This document shows, piece by piece, positions 62,677-64,000 of a stretch of 64,000 nucleotides of DNA. Position 1 is the stretch's first letter, and each line of letters opens with the position of its first letter. A model generated the notes under the pieces. That model did not search any database, was not told the origin of the DNA, and was given only the letters and a program-made list of their open reading frames with translations. Source of the stretch: Phytoactinopolyspora halotolerans (GTDB taxonomy: Bacteria > Actinomycetota > Actinomycetes > Jiangellales > Jiangellaceae); NCBI RefSeq assembly GCF_010550675.1, contig NZ_JAAGOA010000006.1:186001-250000 (forward strand), written 5' to 3'. The translations under genes and the position numbers were made by a program.

Positions 62677-64000
62677 TCAGCGTACGTAGCGCCCTTCTTG
62701 GCCGAACTGCGGGACGTAGTCCCATCGAGTGCCCGTGCGCTGCATGGCGTTCTTGATGATCTCGCGCCGGCGGACGCTTTCCGCCGCGTCTCGGTCGATA
62801 TGTTCGATGTCGAACTGTTTGACCAGCATGGAATGGAGCGACGTTTCCACATCGGTGGTCGCCGGCTGCCCGGCGAGGTTGTCCCGCTCGTCCGGGTCTG
62901 CGGCCACGTTGAACAGCTGCGCGTCGTGGCCGTGGATGTAGATGTACTTGTACGGGCCGTGCCGCACCATGAAGCACGCCGCCCGCACCTTCTCGACGTG
63001 ATATTCGGAGAAGACCGCGCGGCCCGTGCCCGGCCCGGTGTCCGTGCCTGGAACGCCGTCCGAACCTGGTGCAGCATCCGTGTGTGGCGCGACGTCAGCC
63101 CGGGCGGTCGTGCCCGCGCCGGGCAGATTCGGGGTATGATGCGCGCCGTCGATGTAGGGGAGGAGGCTCTGTGCGTCCATCTCCAGCCGGTCGCCGTGTG
63201 CGACGCCGGCCAGATCCAGGATGGTAGCGGCCAGATCCATCGACGAGACCGGTTCGCTGACCCGTTGGCCGGCCCCTCGTCCATCGGGAAACGTCATGAC
63301 CAGCGGCACCCGAGCGGACCACTCATAGAAACATCTCTTCTGCACCATGCCGCGTTCACCGAGCATGTCGCCGTGGTCGCTGGTGAAGATGATCACCGTG
63401 TGCTCGAGTTGTCCCGTGTCGTCGAGCGCGGCCAGTATCTCGCCGACCTTCCGGTCCACGTATGTCACCAGGCCGTAGTACGCTCGCCGCAACGCTCGCA
63501 GATTGTCCGGGTCGTCGAGCTCTACGCTGGCGGTGTCGTGTGCCTCGTCGAGCCAGTCGTCCATGATCGAACGCGGCAGGTCCGCACGGGACGCGGGCAC
63601 GTCGATGGATGCGTCCTGATAGAGATCCCACAGCTCCTGTGTCACATGGAACGGGTCGTGCGGATGGTGATAGGACGCGAGCAGGAAGAACGGCTCGGTC
63701 TGCGGGCCACGGGCCCGTTCGCGGATGTATTCGACGGCTCGGTAGTTGGTCTCCTCGTCATAGGTGAGGAACTTCGTCCACGTGCGAACCCCCACCTCCG
63801 GCGGGACGTATTCGTGCGCATGTCCACCACGCGGAAATCGACCGTGCTCGTCTGTCGTCGGTACCCAGTCCACGCCGGCCGGAAAGATATCCGTGGTCAG
63901 GCGATGCTGGAAGCCATGCAGCTGATCCGGGCCGACGAAGTGCATCTTCCCGGTCAGTGCCGTCTCGTAACCGGCATTGGTGAGGTAGTGCGCGATGGTC
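62677..64000 (-). CDS. choline-sulfatase-like sulfatase, N-terminus cut off by the window end
   Basis: About 441 codons are present and the frame runs out of the window. The opening HYLTNAGYETALTGKMHFVG then PDQLHGFQHRLTTDIFPAG is typical of BetC choline sulfatases. Alkaline-phosphatase-fold metal ligands are in IIFTSDHGDMLGERGM; the substrate/His segment is SYHHPHDPFHV. The catalytic Cys that becomes formylglycine would lie beyond the right edge. A 25-residue Ala/Gly/Asp/Thr-rich insert (near 63025-63140) interrupts the domain. It converges with the sugar cluster; choline-O-sulfate or a sulfated sugar are possible substrates. Confidence 0.85.
   Translation of the reverse strand, partial: TIAHYLTNAGYETALTGKMHFVGPDQLHGFQHRLTTDIFPAGVDWVPTTDEHGRFPRGGHAHEYVPPEVGVRTWTKFLTYDEETNYRAVEYIRERARGPQTEPFFLLASYHHPHDPFHVTQELWDLYQDASIDVPASRADLPRSIMDDWLDEAHDTASVELDDPDNLRALRRAYYGLVTYVDRKVGEILAALDDTGQLEHTVIIFTSDHGDMLGERGMVQKRCFYEWSARVPLVMTFPDGRGAGQRVSEPVSSMDLAATILDLAGVAHGDRLEMDAQSLLPYIDGAHHTPNLPGAGTTARADVAPHTDAAPGSDGVPGTDTGPGTGRAVFSEYHVEKVRAACFMVRHGPYKYIYIHGHDAQLFNVAADPDERDNLAGQPATTDVETSLHSMLVKQFDIEHIDRDAAESVRRREIIKNAMQRTGTRWDYVPQFGQEGRYVR

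Overview
This window is a 64 kb stretch of a high-GC actinobacterial chromosome. Codon third positions are almost all G or C, GTG starts are common, transporter lipoproteins are Actinomycetota-like, and many operons are joined by 4-nt ATGA overlaps. A DevR/DosR dormancy system and Streptomyces-type xylose isomerase also fit. The genus cannot be fixed from the sequence alone. I see no tRNA, rRNA, CRISPR array, IS element or phage gene. The window opens inside an aldose-1-epimerase gene and closes inside a choline-sulfatase-like gene.

Layout. (1) 1-3.3 kb: end of galM, then a ribose/fructose-type ABC importer (binding lipoprotein, single-domain ATPase, permease). (2) 3.3-13.8 kb: a hypoxia/dormancy island with a DUF1918 protein, a broken pyruvate phosphate dikinase, a secreted DUF1906-SH3 protein, a DevS/DosT-like heme-type sensor kinase, DevR, a CtpF-like P-type ATPase, a universal stress protein and a flavin-binding PNPOx protein. 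At least four, probably five, DosR-like boxes sit in front of these genes. (3) 13.9-18 kb: xylR(ROK)-xylA-xylB. (4) 18-22.6 kb: small membrane protein, NUDIX hydrolase, a NarL-type two-component pair, and a NYN-domain protein behind a terminator-like leader. (5) 23-25.7 kb: ECF sigma factor, zinc anti-sigma, ArsM-like methyltransferase and OsmC protein, with a good GGAAC-N16-CGTCT autoregulatory promoter. (6) 25.8-28.1 kb: APH-family kinase, CGNR protein and GNAT acetyltransferase. (7) 28.2-36.5 kb: a mannan/mannoside utilisation operon (GH113, GH2 beta-mannosidase, ABC importer) divergent from a LacI regulator with palindromic operators between. (8) 36.5-53 kb: two Uma2 paralogues sharing a 145-bp identical patch, an MMPL exporter, a Ski2-like helicase, a siderophore-interacting protein, a PQQ-type sugar dehydrogenase, a hydroxyacid dehydrogenase, a frameshifted alpha/beta hydrolase, BNR-repeat and cupin proteins, a Tat-exported protein, ilvD and a second PNPOx protein. 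(9) 53.1-64 kb: a carbohydrate catabolic cluster with a YihT-like class I aldolase, DeoR regulator, PfkA-family kinase, ABC importer, two zinc dehydrogenases, a GntR regulator and a choline-sulfatase-like gene.

The two most unusual signals are these. First, a compact DosR-type regulon carries both its sensor and its predicted operators. Second, a set of long intergenic hairpins whose stems begin and end in TGATCA falls into at least two sequence families. One family has an inverted second copy and a compensatory base-pair change. Several of these hairpins supply the stop codon of the neighbouring gene.
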